From assembly GCA_035454605.1 (NCBI GenBank), contig DATIGQ010000121.1, positions 1 through 41,261 of the forward strand: DNA of 41,261 nucleotides, written 5' to 3'. This stretch comes from Terriglobales bacterium (lineage in GTDB: Bacteria > Acidobacteriota > Terriglobia > Terriglobales > Acidobacteriaceae). The notes under the pieces are model-generated. The model was not told the DNA's origin. It did not search any database and saw only the letters and a list, made by a program, of their open reading frames with translations. A program made the position numbers and the translations under genes. Positions 17,943 through 26,130 of the stretch are shown piece after piece (within the stretch, counting starts at the first letter, position 1; each line of letters opens with the position of its first letter).

Positions 17943-18130
17943 TTGTGCGGCAGCGAACGAGCTGCCGCACAAGGTTCTAACCGGCGCGCGGCGAACCAGC
18001 CCGCGCCGAAAAACAAACTGGCCCACCCGAAAGGGAGATGAGCGGGCTTGCCTCCACCGGACGAGAGGCGGGGGCTGGAAAAACCGGCGCAAAAATTCTC
18101 GGGGGAGAACGCGCCGGTTTTTTCCTTTTC
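17943..18130 (+). ncRNA. Candidate structured RNA ending in an intrinsic terminator
   Basis: Four successive foldable segments are seen. A perfect 12-bp stem spans 17943-17954/17961-17972 with a 6-nt loop. A 7-bp stem is CGGCGCG (17982-17988) with CGCGCCG (18002-18008). A small CCC-GAAA-GGG hairpin lies at 18026-18035. A GCCTC/GAGGC stem follows near 18050-18069. The segment ends in a terminator hairpin followed by a T-run, and the downstream gene has its own weak promoter, so a separate small RNA is plausible. It matches no RNA family that I recognise (not tmRNA, SRP RNA, RNase P or a known riboswitch). A long attenuated leader of the M1 gene is the alternative. Confidence 0.35.
18079..18130 (+). 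terminator. Rho-independent terminator with two-part stem
   Basis: AAAAACCGGCGC (18079-18090) pairs with GCGCCGGTTTTT (18111-18122). Inside it TTCTC (18096-18100) pairs with GAGAA (18105-18109). The stem runs into a T-rich tail. It lies in the plus-strand leader of the M1 peptidase gene, where no coding gene upstream needs it. Confidence 0.75.
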
Positions 18131-18233
18131 GCCCAAGCTTCCTACGAGCCATACGAGTTCCCTTTACGGCGCGAATGTCCGCCCGTTACAATCCGCGATT
18201 CCGGCGTCCGGGCCGGGAATAACGGAGGCAGAA

Positions 18234-20393
18234 GTGCCCAGGCGAGGTATCCCAGCCATTCTGCTGGTGATGGTTCTGTTGGCAGCCGGCCTTCCGGCGG
18301 CGGCCAAGTACATCCCCGACCCGATCGTCAAATACCAAATCAGCGCGCGCCTCGATCCCGGGGCCAAGACCGTGCAAGGGAGTGAGACCATCGAGTGGCG
18401 CAACCACTCCGGCGACACCATCACCGAGCTGCAGTTCCACCTCTATCTGAATGCCTTCAAGAACACCCAGACCACATTCATGCGCGAGGGCGGAGGAACC
18501 CAGCGCCGCGTGAAGTTTCGCGCCCGCGAGGACGCTTGGGGCTACATGCAGATCCGCCGCATCCTGGTGGATGGCGAAGATCTGACCATCTCCATGGAGT
18601 ACATCCAGCCGGACGACGGGAACAGAAACGACCAGACTGTGCTGCGCTTGCCGTTGACGCATCCTATCGGGCCGGGTGGGCAGGCCAAGATCGAGATCGA
18701 GTGGGTCTCAAAGCTGCCGCGGGTGTTCGCGCGAACCGGGTTTCAGGACAACTTCTTCTTTGTGGCCCAGTGGTATCCCAAGCCGGGAGTTTATGAAGCG
18801 GCCGGGCAGCGCCACCGAACCCAGGGCGGATGGAACTGCCACCAGTTCCATGCGCAAAGCGAGTTCTACGCCGATTTTGGCACCTTCGACGTGGATCTGA
18901 CCGTGCCGCGCGACTTTGCGGTAGCGGCTACCGGGGTGCGCCGCAGCCGCACCGAGAATCCCGACGGCACTGTCACTTACAACTACTACCAGGAGGATGT
19001 GCATGATTTCGCCTGGGTAGCCCAGCCGGAGTCCCAGGTCACGATCGACGAGCGTGCGTTTGTCGCCCAGGAACGTGTGAGCGAAGACGAGTATCGCGAG
19101 TGGGCGGAGAAAACCGGGACTTCACTCGACGACATCCGGCTGGATGACGTGAAGATCATCCTCTTCATGCAGAAAGAGCACGCGGCGCAGGCCACGCGCC
19201 ACTACTGGGCTGTGGCCCATGCCCTCAAGTGGTACGGGCTCTGGTACGGGAAGTATCCCTACGAGACCATCACCGTGGTGGATCCGCCCTGGAGTGGATC
19301 CGGAGCCGGGGGCATGGAATATCCCACCTTCATTACCGCCGGCACCGTCTACTGGCCTGGCAAGGCCGACCTCACCCAGGGTCCGGAAGGCGTGACCGTC
19401 CATGAGTTCGGACACCAGTACTGGTACGGCATGGTGGCCAACAACGAATTCGAGGAAGCCTGGCTCGACGAAGGCTTCAACACCTACTCCACCGGCAAGG
19501 TGCTGGAACGCACCTTCGGTCCCAACTATTCCTACGAGTACGTGCTCGGCGTGCCCGTGCCGGCCCGCCCATGGACGAAGATCTGGGTGCCGCGCTATCC
19601 CTGGAAGGGCGTGAAGCAGGTGGGTATCGGGCAATACTGGGAGTGGATCCCGCTGTTTCAGCAATACGGGCGCACGCGATCCTTCTGGGACTACGCGAAT
19701 GTCGATCAGGTGCAGCGCAACGCCTGGGAGTTCTTCAATCAGCGGAGCTACTCGGCTCAGTCCTATGCTAAGACCGAACTGACGCTCAGGACACTGGAGG
19801 AACTGCTGGGCGAGCGCTGGCCGCGCGTCATGCGCACCTACTTCCAGCGCTGGCGCTTCCGCCACCCCGATGCCCAGGATTTCATGGCGGTCGTCAAGGA
19901 AGTTTCCGGGCGGGACATGGGTGGGTTCTTCGACCAGTCACTGAACTGGTCCAGCACTTTGGAATACTCGGTGACCTTCCACACCGGCAAGCGTCCGCGG
20001 AAGCAGGGCTACTACGACGAGAATGGCGAACCGAAGCTCGCCGGGTCCCAACCCGCCCCCGCCGTGGGAGCGCCGGAGAACGTCGAGTCCGAGGTGATCG
20101 TGCGCCGCCTGGGCAACGTGCGCTTGCCCGTGATGCTCAACGTCAGGTTCGCCGACGGCAAAGAAGTGCGGGAGCGATGGGACGGAAACTATCGCTGGGC
20201 AAAGTTTCACTACCGCAATCGCCCCGCCATCGTCTCGGCGGAAATCGACAGTGACTTCGACTGGAAGCTGGAAGTTCCGAGGACCGACAACACTGCGCTG
20301 GCGGAGCCGGTACGCCTGGCGGCCGACAAGTGGTATTTGCGCTGGGTGGTGTGGATCCAGAACGTACTGATGGCATTCTCATTCTTTGCGTGA
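18234..20393 (+). CDS. M1-family aminopeptidase-like metallopeptidase, secreted
   Basis: A 719-residue zinc peptidase of the M1 (gluzincin) family. A signal peptide (MPRRGIPAILLVMVLLAAGLP) is followed by the N-terminal beta domain. The substrate-anchor motif GGMEYP (the GAMEN equivalent) precedes the zinc site HEFGH at 390-394, with the third ligand Glu413 in WLDEG, exactly the M1 spacing. The C-terminal part has a helical region and a beta domain ending near a hydrophobic segment. GTG 18234 is chosen because GGAGG lies 5 nt upstream; the longer open frame would run through the terminator. A membrane protein gene starts 4 bp after its stop. Confidence 0.92.
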   Translation: MPRRGIPAILLVMVLLAAGLPAAAKYIPDPIVKYQISARLDPGAKTVQGSETIEWRNHSGDTITELQFHLYLNAFKNTQTTFMREGGGTQRRVKFRAREDAWGYMQIRRILVDGEDLTISMEYIQPDDGNRNDQTVLRLPLTHPIGPGGQAKIEIEWVSKLPRVFARTGFQDNFFFVAQWYPKPGVYEAAGQRHRTQGGWNCHQFHAQSEFYADFGTFDVDLTVPRDFAVAATGVRRSRTENPDGTVTYNYYQEDVHDFAWVAQPESQVTIDERAFVAQERVSEDEYREWAEKTGTSLDDIRLDDVKIILFMQKEHAAQATRHYWAVAHALKWYGLWYGKYPYETITVVDPPWSGSGAGGMEYPTFITAGTVYWPGKADLTQGPEGVTVHEFGHQYWYGMVANNEFEEAWLDEGFNTYSTGKVLERTFGPNYSYEYVLGVPVPARPWTKIWVPRYPWKGVKQVGIGQYWEWIPLFQQYGRTRSFWDYANVDQVQRNAWEFFNQRSYSAQSYAKTELTLRTLEELLGERWPRVMRTYFQRWRFRHPDAQDFMAVVKEVSGRDMGGFFDQSLNWSSTLEYSVTFHTGKRPRKQGYYDENGEPKLAGSQPAPAVGAPENVESEVIVRRLGNVRLPVMLNVRFADGKEVRERWDGNYRWAKFHYRNRPAIVSAEIDSDFDWKLEVPRTDNTALAEPVRLAADKWYLRWVVWIQNVLMAFSFFA

Positions 20394-20397
20394 AGCG

Positions 20398-21279
20398 ATG
20401 ACGGCCAGAAGCGTAAAGGCGGCGATGACGGTGGGGTTGCGGGCCACATGGCGCGCGCCCTGGATGGTGGTGGTGTTCTTTGCCGCTAATCTGGTGCTGG
20501 CCGCCGCCGTGGCCGCGCCCATGCATTTGGCCATCTCCGACCACGTCGGCCGCAGTTTCATGGGAGAGGAATTGGCGCGCGGCTTCAGCGCCGCCTGGCT
20601 TACTGAGTTCCAGATCGCCTACGAGCAGTTCTTGCAGGGCTTCTCTGTCGCTATCGCTTACGGTGGGCTGCTTTTCCTGGCCCTCAACACCGTGCTGGCC
20701 GGAGGCGCGTTCGAGGTGTTCGCGGCCGGAGAGGGCGCGCGCATGCACGCCTTCGGGTGTGGCGTGGGGAAGTACTTTGCCCGCTTCGCGCGGCTGGCTC
20801 TCATCGGATCCGTGCTGTACTTTCTGGCCTTCTTGATCTGGCAGGACCAGGCCGCCAAGCTGCTGGACCGCCTGTTCCGCGGATCCGTGACGGAGTACTG
20901 GCATTTCTATCTCAACTGGGCGCGCGCTGCGCTGCTGTTCTTCTCGGTGATTCTGATCAACGTGACGCTCGAGTATGCTCGCGCCGACATCGTGACCCGT
21001 GACCGCGAGTCAGCGCTCGCGGCGCTCGGTCAGGCCTCCGGTTTCGTCCTGCGGCACTGGCCGCAGGTGCTGGCCATCTATTTCGGAATCGGGACGCTCA
21101 CCCTGCTTGCCATTCTGCTCTACTCCGCATTCGCGCGCTTCTTCCCGCAGTCGTCGGTGGTGACAGTTCTTCTGTGGTTCCTGGTAGCACAAGTCCTGCT
21201 CTGGGCCCGCTGGTTGTTCCGGCTGGCTTCCTGGGGCGCCGCCGTGGCGTTCTACGGGCAACCCAAGATCCAGGCTTGA
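20398..21279 (+). CDS. Polytopic membrane protein of unknown function
   Basis: A 293-residue protein with about six hydrophobic segments: WMVVVFFAANLVLAAAV; VAIAYGGLLFLALNTVLAGGAFEV; LALIGSVLYFLAFLI; AALLFFSVILINVTL; VLAIYFGIGTLTLLAILL; and VVTVLLWFLVAQVLLW. The loops contain EYARADIVTRDRESALAAL, a pattern seen in DUF-type integral membrane proteins of glycerophosphoryl/YesL-like layout, but no family can be named. It begins 4 bp after the M1 peptidase and is surely in the same transcript, so a partner or export role for the peptidase can be imagined but not shown. ATG 20398 is chosen over TTG 20386. Confidence 0.75.
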   Translation: MTARSVKAAMTVGLRATWRAPWMVVVFFAANLVLAAAVAAPMHLAISDHVGRSFMGEELARGFSAAWLTEFQIAYEQFLQGFSVAIAYGGLLFLALNTVLAGGAFEVFAAGEGARMHAFGCGVGKYFARFARLALIGSVLYFLAFLIWQDQAAKLLDRLFRGSVTEYWHFYLNWARAALLFFSVILINVTLEYARADIVTRDRESALAALGQASGFVLRHWPQVLAIYFGIGTLTLLAILLYSAFARFFPQSSVVTVLLWFLVAQVLLWARWLFRLASWGAAVAFYGQPKIQA

Positions 21280-21767
21280 CGGAGTCTCCTGCTGGCCCGT
21301 GTTCCCGCACCCTGCCGACAGGAATGCTGCCCCGGCCCCATGCCAGTGACGAAGCGGTTTGCTATCGTGACGAAACGGAGAGCGCTTTTCACTCCGCACG
21401 CGTCCAACACGGAGCAAGGCAAGATTCCAGGGAGGACCCAGCGTGATGCCAACCGTCGAGAGTGAACTTTTCCGGAGTTGGCAGCGTATGTCTGCGTAGG
21501 TCCGGTCGAACCTGGCCGATTTTTCGACGTTTGTTGGAAGGACGAAGTAAAGGGAGAAAAGCAGTCGGGGTTAAACGGGTAGTCTCGCTTGTGGTTTGGC
21601 GGCCTCGGCGAGGACGATCCCAAGGAGGGCACACGGCCCACAACGGGCCGAGGCTCTGCGTTTAACCCCGGCGTCATTGTAGGTCGTTTTTCGCCATTTG
21701 CAAGCCCGAATTCCGGGTGTGGCGAGGCGACACAGCCACCGCCAGAAATCTTCCAAGGAGGAGCCAC
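21280..21767. other. 488-bp non-coding interval containing a structured leader
   Basis: The first about 285 bases hold nothing I can identify. Positions 21564-21672 form a strong nested inverted-repeat structure (listed separately). Positions 21673-21767 lead to the ribosome-binding site AAGGAGG of the small secreted protein. An open frame on the opposite strand across this region has no ribosome-binding site and no recognisable protein. Confidence 0.5.
21564..21672 (+). ncRNA. Candidate structured leader RNA with alternative pairings
   Basis: CGGGGTTAAACG (21566-21577) is perfectly complementary to CGTTTAACCCCG (21659-21670), 81 nt away, and one wobble plus one G-C pair extend it. Inside, GCCTCGGC (21602-21609) pairs with GCCGAGGC (21647-21654). 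A local hairpin CGGCCC/GGGCCG (21634-21650) uses some of the same bases, so the two inner pairings exclude each other. It lies 95 nt upstream of the small secreted protein gene. A riboswitch-like leader or a MITE-like element with 12-bp terminal inverted repeats would both fit. Confidence 0.4.
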
Positions 21768-22124
21768 ATGAAGCGTTCCAGAATCCTGACGGTTCTGACA
21801 GTCCTAGCCGTGCTGGCCGTGTCGCTGAACGCATTTGCTGCCAACGGCAAGACCACCATCAAGCTCTATGACACCAAGACACTCAACGGCCAGGAGTTGA
21901 AGGCCGGCGAGTACAAGGTGAAGTGGGAGCGTAACAGTTCGGATGCGGAAGTCACGTTCCTGCAGGGCAAGAAGGTCGTGGCCACGGTCAAGGGCAAGTT
22001 CGTGGACCGCGGCCAGGCTGCGCAGGACGACGCCCTGGTGAGCAAGAAGAACGGAGGCGCTCACGAGGAGATCACCGAACTGCGTTTCGCGGGCAAGTCG
22101 GAAGTGCTGGTGCTTGCGGAATAA
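21768..22124 (+). CDS. Small secreted protein of unknown function
   Basis: A 118-residue protein with a clear signal peptide (MKRSRILTVLTVLAVLAVSLNAFA) and an approximately 95-residue beta-rich mature part (IKLYDTKTLNGQELKAGEYKVKW, then VTFLQGKKVVATVKGKFVD). Short proteins with this 'G-x-x-L-x-A-G-x-Y-x-V-x-W' pattern are numerous in Acidobacteriota; their role is unknown to me. It has a strong ribosome-binding site (AAGGAGG, 6 nt from the ATG). It stands alone between a structured leader and a bidirectional terminator, so it is probably a single-gene transcript that may be highly expressed. Confidence 0.8.
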   Translation: MKRSRILTVLTVLAVLAVSLNAFAANGKTTIKLYDTKTLNGQELKAGEYKVKWERNSSDAEVTFLQGKKVVATVKGKFVDRGQAAQDDALVSKKNGGAHEEITELRFAGKSEVLVLAE

Positions 22125-22148
22125 ACAGCCCCACGGCCGGCAAGGTGA

Positions 22149-22185
22149 AAAAGGGGAAGCCCGCAGGCTTCCCCTTACTTTTTGC
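22149..22185. terminator. Bidirectional intrinsic terminator
   Basis: AAGGGGAAGCC (22151-22161) pairs perfectly with GGCTTCCCCTT (22166-22176) around a CGCA loop. A T-run follows on the plus side, and A residues before the stem give a T-run on the minus side. It serves the small secreted protein and the convergent M1 peptidase. Confidence 0.9.
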
Positions 22186-22200
22186 CGCGCACGCGTGTCG

Positions 22201-24735
22201 TTATTTCACGTTCTCCTGAGTGCAAAGGACATCGTTGTAGTAGTTCAGGATCGCGCGCTTGGGTTTGTCCTTCATGCCGCCCAACGGAACCTGGGCGTCG
22301 CGGGTCGAGTTGCCGGTCATAGGCATGGTTCCGAGCCGCACGACCTTGCCGCTGGAGAGTTCCAGGTACACCGGGACCAGCATCTGGAAGTTCGGCTCCA
22401 CGTTGGACTGGATGAGCGTGAAACTCAGCACCGGGTTTCCGTCTGCGCCTCGGGTCAAACTGTGAGTGAACTGGTAGTGAGGCAAGGCGGTGCCGTAGAC
22501 GTACTCGTTGAAGAACCAGTCCATGCGGCGGTTCTGGGCGATGTCGATTTCCGGCGGCATGTGCTTCTCCACCATGGCCTTGAAGTCCTCGGTGGTGGCC
22601 GGTTGGTTGGCGTAGTTTCGCACAAAGTCCTGCATCATTGCCTGGAAGACTTGGTCGCCCTTTTGCGGCGTCCACATGAGCATGCGAATCATGTGCAGAA
22701 TGTAGGCGCCCTTGGGATAAACCAGGTCGCGATATACATTGGTGCCCGTGCGGCGCTTGATGGCCCGAATGCCTAGGGTGACGGGAGCCACGTCGATGCT
22801 GCGATAGCCTTCAGCATTGCGATCGGTCAATTGCTTACGCAAATCGTTCCAAAACTGGATGAACTCCTTGTCGTTCTTCTGTATGAGCTGCAGATAGAGC
22901 GAAGCGGACATATGGGCGAACCCCTCGCTCATCCACTGGTCCCGATATCCTCCCCAGCCCACCGTGTGACCCCACCACTGATGGGCCACCTCGTGCGCCG
23001 TGACTACCTTGAAGTAGGTCACCAGATAGGGAGGCAGGCTGCCGAAAATGGAATGCCGGGTCGTGGAGTCCAGGAAAGAGCACAAGGGTAGGTAGACCAG
23101 CGCCGGCCAAGCCTGGCCGAAGCTGCAAGCGGTCTGCTGGGTGATGGCCACATGCTTGTAGGGAGCCGCCCCGAAGTAGTGGTTGTAAAGCTGGACTGAG
23201 AGCTGCCCCTCCGCCATCGCTTTGTCCATCAAAGTTGTAGTGTTCATCGTGCCCGTCGGCGGGATGTACTGTTCAATGCGTTGGGTTCCCTGCGCAGGCA
23301 TCGAGCCGATATTCAGGATGGAGCGCACCCAGTCGGGCTGGACCGTGTTGGCATAGGCCTCGACGACGTAGCCCTCCTTCTCGAGCTTCACTTCCTTGCG
23401 CTTGAAGGACCCGAAGTTGAAGCCAGCTACAGCCTCGGGAACCTCGCTCCGCCATTCGGTGATGTTCTGATCGCCTTCTGCGTACTCCCGTAGCAAGGTG
23501 CCGGTCGCTGCGGTCTGCATCGCCTTGGGAACGCGGAAGGTCAGCTCATAGCTGGCGTAGTCGCCGAACATGCTGTTTGGGTACCAGTTATGCCGGGCAA
23601 TCGGGAAGTAGTTTCCACCGCCCTCGTTGCTCACGGCGTCCTTGCCCTCATAGATGGTGCGGACGGTGTAGCGCTCACCGGCTGCGAGTGGCTTGTTCAG
23701 AATCACAAAAAATTGCGGGTCCTGGTTCTTGCCTTCTTGGATGAAGCTGAGCGGCTGTCCATTCGGCCCCGTGACGCTCTCTACCCTCAGCTTGCGGAAG
23801 AGGTCGAAGGGGAGAACGCGGAGCCCGTTCACGCGAGAAACGAGCGTAGTGGTCGCGTCACCCCGCAGTCGCCCGCTCTTCTCCAGCAACGTATCCAGCT
23901 TCTGGGACTCAATGTCAATTGGAGCGTTCTTCTGTTTCCCGCTTGCCTGGCCGGATGTGTACTCGTGAGAATAGTGAAAGGCAGCCCAAACGCCCCAGTT
24001 GTTATCGTCCCAGGTGCTTAACGCAACCTCCTCCGGCGCGGTTCCGAACACCGGCGGAGCTCCCTCCTCATTGCCCATCTCCGGCACACCGAAGGGATCG
24101 ATGAAGTAGACCATCTTGTCGTTGTATTTTGTGCCGCGAATGAAAGCCACAAACAGCCCACCGGGCTGTGCATCCAGAACGTCCATCAGGACCCGGGCAG
24201 AGAGGTTATAGGCAAGGCGGCCATGAAGGGCCTCATGGATGTCATTAAGGGCGGAAACGGCCCCGCCCGCTGCCGACTCCGAGGATGCGCTCCCGGCTTT
24301 CTTGATCTCCTCGTAGGTCTCATCGGTGAATCGCAGCACCAACTGGCTGAAATTCTCCCTCAGGGAGGGTTCTTTTGTCAGCAGAGCCAGGCTGTTACGC
24401 TCCATTTCGATGGGCGGCACCAGGGAGAAACTGCCCTCGCCTAGAAAGACTGCACCGGTGACTTTCCCCTTGACGGCCCCGAGGAAATAGAAACTCCCTG
24501 TGCGGAAGGTGAAGGTTCCGGCATCACGCCGGAGGACGAAATCGGTCACCGTTACTGTCTCGCCGCTCAACCCGATGTGGCGCAGCGCCTGGTACGTTGG
24601 CTCGGTATTGGGCTGCTGTGGCGCCGCAGGAGGCGGCGCTGCCGGCTGGCCGGGGCGCTGGGTGACCTCCTGGCCAAAGGCGCCGGGACCCGAATACAGG
24701 CACGCAAGGGTAACTAGCAATACGACCCGAAGCAA
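22201..24735 (-). CDS. Second M1-family peptidase with a long N-terminal extension
   Basis: An 844-residue secreted protein. A signal peptide (MLRVVLLVTLACLYSGPGAFG) and a Pro/Gln-rich linker precede an N-terminal region of about 270 residues. That region begins DFVLRRDAGTFTFRTGSFYF and resembles no catalytic domain I know. An M1 peptidase core follows, with zinc site HEVAH at 581-585 and third ligand Glu604 (WMSEGF), the canonical spacing. It differs clearly from the other M1 protein in this window and is not a tandem duplicate. The start codon is TTG, supported by GGGGGA just upstream and by a promoter immediately before it. It is convergent with the small secreted protein. Confidence 0.9.
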   Translation of the reverse strand: MLRVVLLVTLACLYSGPGAFGQEVTQRPGQPAAPPPAAPQQPNTEPTYQALRHIGLSGETVTVTDFVLRRDAGTFTFRTGSFYFLGAVKGKVTGAVFLGEGSFSLVPPIEMERNSLALLTKEPSLRENFSQLVLRFTDETYEEIKKAGSASSESAAGGAVSALNDIHEALHGRLAYNLSARVLMDVLDAQPGGLFVAFIRGTKYNDKMVYFIDPFGVPEMGNEEGAPPVFGTAPEEVALSTWDDNNWGVWAAFHYSHEYTSGQASGKQKNAPIDIESQKLDTLLEKSGRLRGDATTTLVSRVNGLRVLPFDLFRKLRVESVTGPNGQPLSFIQEGKNQDPQFFVILNKPLAAGERYTVRTIYEGKDAVSNEGGGNYFPIARHNWYPNSMFGDYASYELTFRVPKAMQTAATGTLLREYAEGDQNITEWRSEVPEAVAGFNFGSFKRKEVKLEKEGYVVEAYANTVQPDWVRSILNIGSMPAQGTQRIEQYIPPTGTMNTTTLMDKAMAEGQLSVQLYNHYFGAAPYKHVAITQQTACSFGQAWPALVYLPLCSFLDSTTRHSIFGSLPPYLVTYFKVVTAHEVAHQWWGHTVGWGGYRDQWMSEGFAHMSASLYLQLIQKNDKEFIQFWNDLRKQLTDRNAEGYRSIDVAPVTLGIRAIKRRTGTNVYRDLVYPKGAYILHMIRMLMWTPQKGDQVFQAMMQDFVRNYANQPATTEDFKAMVEKHMPPEIDIAQNRRMDWFFNEYVYGTALPHYQFTHSLTRGADGNPVLSFTLIQSNVEPNFQMLVPVYLELSSGKVVRLGTMPMTGNSTRDAQVPLGGMKDKPKRAILNYYNDVLCTQENVK

Positions 24736-24758
24736 GTGTCCCCCGTCGAAAACCCGCC

Positions 24759-24785
24759 ATTATAAGAGTTTTCTCCGCTTGTCAA
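24759..24785 (-). promoter_or_regulatory. Promoter of the second M1 peptidase
   Basis: On the minus strand, TTGACA and TATAAT are both perfect matches to sigma-70 hexamers, but the spacer is only 15 nt. Transcription would begin about 17 nt before the TTG start codon. Confidence 0.6.
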
Positions 24786-24792
24786 CGGGTGT

Positions 24793-24825
24793 GGCGGAAA
24801 ATGTTCCGTCCGCGGAACAGCCGCC
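24793..24825. other. Nested hairpin after moeZ
   Basis: GGCGG pairs with CCGCC, enclosing TGTTCCG-TCCG-CGGAACA. It lies between the end of moeZ and the promoter of the M1 gene, both on the minus strand, where a terminator would be expected. There is no clear T-run after it. Confidence 0.4.
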
Positions 24826-24872
24826 ATTGGTTCGGATCGGTGGGTTGCGGGGAGCCCTTGGGGACCTGGACG

Positions 24873-26045
24873 CTAGTACTTGGGCATGCTGGGGTCGATC
24901 TTGTCTGCCCAGGCCAGGATTCCGCCGGCCAGGTTCTTTACTTTGCGGAAGCCGGCGGTGCGCAGAAAGTCCACGGCTTTGGCGGAGCGCACGCCGGAGC
25001 GGCAGTGGGCCACGATCTCGCGGCTGGAGTCCAACTCGTGCACCCGCTTGGGCAGGTCGCCCAGCGGCAAGAGATGCCCCCTTAGGTTGCAGATCTGGTA
25101 TTCATGCGGCTCGCGCACGTCGAGGATGAAGATGTCATCGCCCGCGTCCAGCCGGCGCTTCAGTTCTTCCACGGAAATCTGCGGTACGTTGGCGGTGACC
25201 GGCGCTTCCTCCTCGCCGCGGATGCCGCAGAACTCCTGGTAGTCGATCAATTCCTTCACCGTCGGATTCGGGCCGCACACCGGGCACTCCGGGTTCTTGC
25301 GCAGCTTCACCTGGCGGAAGTTCATGCCCATGGCATCCACCAGCAAGAGGCGACCGATGAGTGGGTCGCCCTTGCCCAGGATGAGCTTGATGGTTTCCGT
25401 GGCCTGGATGACGCCAATCAGCCCCGGCAGGATGCCCAGCACGCCACCCTCGGCGCAGGAGGGCACCAGGCCGGGCGGCGGCGGTTCCGGATACAGGCAG
25501 CGATAGCACGGGCCGTCCTTGGTGGCGAACACGCTGGCCTGGCCCTCGAAGCGGAAAATCGACCCGTAAACGTTGGGCTTGCCGGTGAGCACGCAGGCGT
25601 CGTTCACCAGGTAGCGGGTGGGGAAATTGTCGGTACCGTCGGCGATGACGTCGAAGTCGCGGAAAATCTCCAGCGCATTCTGGCTAGTGAGCCTGGTCTC
25701 GAACTTGCGGATCTCGACGAACGGATTGATGCTCTTCAGCGTCTCTTCCGCGGACTCCAGCTTCTTGCGGCCCACGTCCTCGGTACCGTGGATGATCTGG
25801 CGCTGCAGGTTGGTGAAGTCCACCACGTCGAAATCCACGATGCCCAGCGTGCCCACGCCTGCCGCCGCCAGATACATGGTAAGCGGCGAGCCCAGTCCGC
25901 CCGCCCCGATGCACAGCACTTTCGCCGCCTTCAGCTTCTGCTGCCCCTCCATGCCCACCTCGGGCATGATGAGGTGGCGCGAGTAGCGCAGGATCTCCTC
26001 GTTGGAAAGCGCTTCGGCGGCGGGTTTGAGAGTCACTGTGGACAT
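24873..26045 (-). CDS. moeZ: MoeZ-type adenylyltransferase/sulfurtransferase (ThiF fold + rhodanese)
   Basis: A 390-residue two-domain enzyme that adenylates the C-terminal glycine of a ubiquitin-like carrier and converts it to a thiocarboxylate. The E1-like domain (about 10-260) has the nucleotide loop IGAGGLGSP, the zinc cysteines CYRC and CPVC, and the SCAEGGVLG segment. The rhodanese domain (about 285-390) has the persulfide site HCRSGVRS. It is the last gene of cysM-mec-cysO-moeZ, matching the mycobacterial system in which MoeZ sulfurates CysO. ATG 26045 is chosen; an in-frame GTG at 26057 falls in a repeat. No good ribosome-binding site is seen. Confidence 0.93.
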   Translation of the reverse strand: MSTVTLKPAAEALSNEEILRYSRHLIMPEVGMEGQQKLKAAKVLCIGAGGLGSPLTMYLAAAGVGTLGIVDFDVVDFTNLQRQIIHGTEDVGRKKLESAEETLKSINPFVEIRKFETRLTSQNALEIFRDFDVIADGTDNFPTRYLVNDACVLTGKPNVYGSIFRFEGQASVFATKDGPCYRCLYPEPPPPGLVPSCAEGGVLGILPGLIGVIQATETIKLILGKGDPLIGRLLLVDAMGMNFRQVKLRKNPECPVCGPNPTVKELIDYQEFCGIRGEEEAPVTANVPQISVEELKRRLDAGDDIFILDVREPHEYQICNLRGHLLPLGDLPKRVHELDSSREIVAHCRSGVRSAKAVDFLRTAGFRKVKNLAGGILAWADKIDPSMPKY

Positions 26046-26049
26046 GGGA

Positions 26050-26130
26050 TGAATCACTCGATCATTGATTCATTGAATCATTGCGGGAACGGCTCGAAGC
26101 ACGCCGAATCGTCACAGAACTAATGAATCA
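26050..26130. repeat. Cluster of TGAWTCA heptamers between cysO and moeZ
   Basis: Four near-palindromic heptamers TGA(A/T)TCA lie at 26050-26056, 26066-26072, 26074-26080 and 26124-26130. The last is inside the 3' end of cysO. They could be a regulator site cluster or simple repeat DNA. Confidence 0.45.

Larger units (their letters stand above)
17642..18233. other. 592-bp non-coding interval between divergent genes, hairpin-rich
   Basis: It contains, in order: a 7-bp-arm palindrome (17710-17725); a 9-bp stem hairpin (17771-17800); an AT-rich stretch (about 17800-17945); a run of stem-loops ending in an intrinsic terminator (17943-18130); and a weak promoter (TTTACG, 18 nt, TACAAT at 18187-18192) before the M1 peptidase gene. 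Short open frames exist here but lack any recognisable protein or ribosome-binding site. Confidence 0.6.

Noticed and set aside
18079-18130. Fluoride, guanidine or cyclic-di-GMP riboswitch before the M1 gene
   Set aside because: The conserved cores of these families were looked for by eye and not found; only generic hairpins and a terminator are visible.
17825-18136. Open frame of 103 codons on the minus strand in the hairpin-rich interval
   Set aside because: It covers the terminator and stem-loops, has no ribosome-binding site, and its product has no protein-like pattern.
21252-21767. Open frame of 171 codons on the minus strand upstream of the small secreted protein
   Set aside because: It overlaps the end of the membrane-protein gene and the inverted repeat, has no ribosome-binding site, and is of low complexity.
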